Shown here one piece after another: positions 63,621 through 64,000 of a stretch of 64,000 nt of DNA (positions are counted from its first letter, which is position 1; each line of letters begins with the position of its first letter). This DNA comes from Marthasterias glacialis (Eukaryota > Echinodermata > Asteroidea > Forcipulatida > Asteriidae), in the NCBI GenBank assembly GCA_911728455.2, contig OU452226.1, positions 21,345,938-21,409,937 of the forward strand, written 5' to 3'. The translations under genes were made by a program, and so were the position numbers. The notes beneath the pieces are model-generated. The model searched no databases and was not told the origin of the DNA. It worked only from the letters and a program-made list of their open reading frames with translations.

Positions 63621-64000
63621 TATAGCGAGTTTGGGGAATGAATTGTTGGGCATCGATAGTTTACCTTCATTGAGGTGAAAAATTGACGTCTCAGGCTTTC
63701 ATAACATGTGCTACCGCTCCGTTGATCATGATCAACAGAGGTGCTATTTGAGCATTGGCAATGGTACCAGTCTATTGAATGGTAGTACAACGCAGATGAG
63801 AGGTGGACACCAGACCGTTTATTGTTCGCTGGTATCCCGCCTTAGCATTGAGCTATCTCACATTACTGTGACCTTACTAAGGTGTGAAAACCAATGAAAA
63901 TCAACATTCAACTTGTCATGTTGGCCGTTGCGACCGAAACTTGGCTGCCAAGAACGGCAAGTTAAAGTCATATGCGCTCTTTTTTCAGTCATGACAAATG

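Overview
The window is nuclear DNA of an animal, most likely an echinoderm and perhaps a sea star. Its genes are split by many GT-AG introns of about 0.1-3 kb, and the sperm channel gene CATSPER4 is present. Telomere-type TTAGGG repeats and dense deuterostome-style SINEs and palindromic MITEs fill the introns. The organism is an inference from gene content and repeat style; no species was identified.

Layout. (1) 1-22593, + strand: VPS18, the RING-tipped core subunit of the HOPS and CORVET endolysosomal tethers. It has 24 coding exons in the window, complete except for a few N-terminal residues. (2) 25482-28180, - strand: a CFAP97D1/D2 (Hemingway-family) sperm-axoneme gene, converging on VPS18. 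(3) 28968-45341, + strand: CATSPER4, a pore subunit of the CatSper Ca2+ channel of the sperm flagellum, 16 coding exons, 546 residues. It starts head-to-head with the CFAP97D gene across about 790 bp containing a CpG-rich core, so two flagellar genes probably share a promoter. A tRNA-Glu(TTC) gene sits in its sixth intron. (4) 57913-62835, - strand: internal exons of a TMEM30A/CDC50 gene, the beta subunit of P4-ATPase lipid flippases. Its N-terminal exons lie beyond the window, and its last exon was not found. The 12.5 kb between CATSPER4 and TMEM30 holds only repeats and presumed 3' untranslated sequence.

The introns are a graveyard of mobile DNA. It includes a tRNA-derived SINE in nine places, all with the tRNA-like head pointing the same way, and a second tRNA-like SINE. 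There are several palindromic MITE families, some nested in one another, and a CR1/L2-type LINE 3' end. Two arrays of an 88-bp unit related to 5S rRNA lie in opposite orientations. A 1.4-kb telomere-like satellite with a 45-bp unit lies in CATSPER4, along with foldback elements able to form very long hairpins.

VPS18 and TMEM30 are housekeeping membrane-traffic genes. CFAP97D and CATSPER4 form a sperm-flagellum pair. No wholly new gene system was recognised; the most notable observations are the head-to-head sperm pair, the six-arginine S4 of CATSPER4, the 5S-related arrays, the telomere-like satellite and the nested foldback elements.
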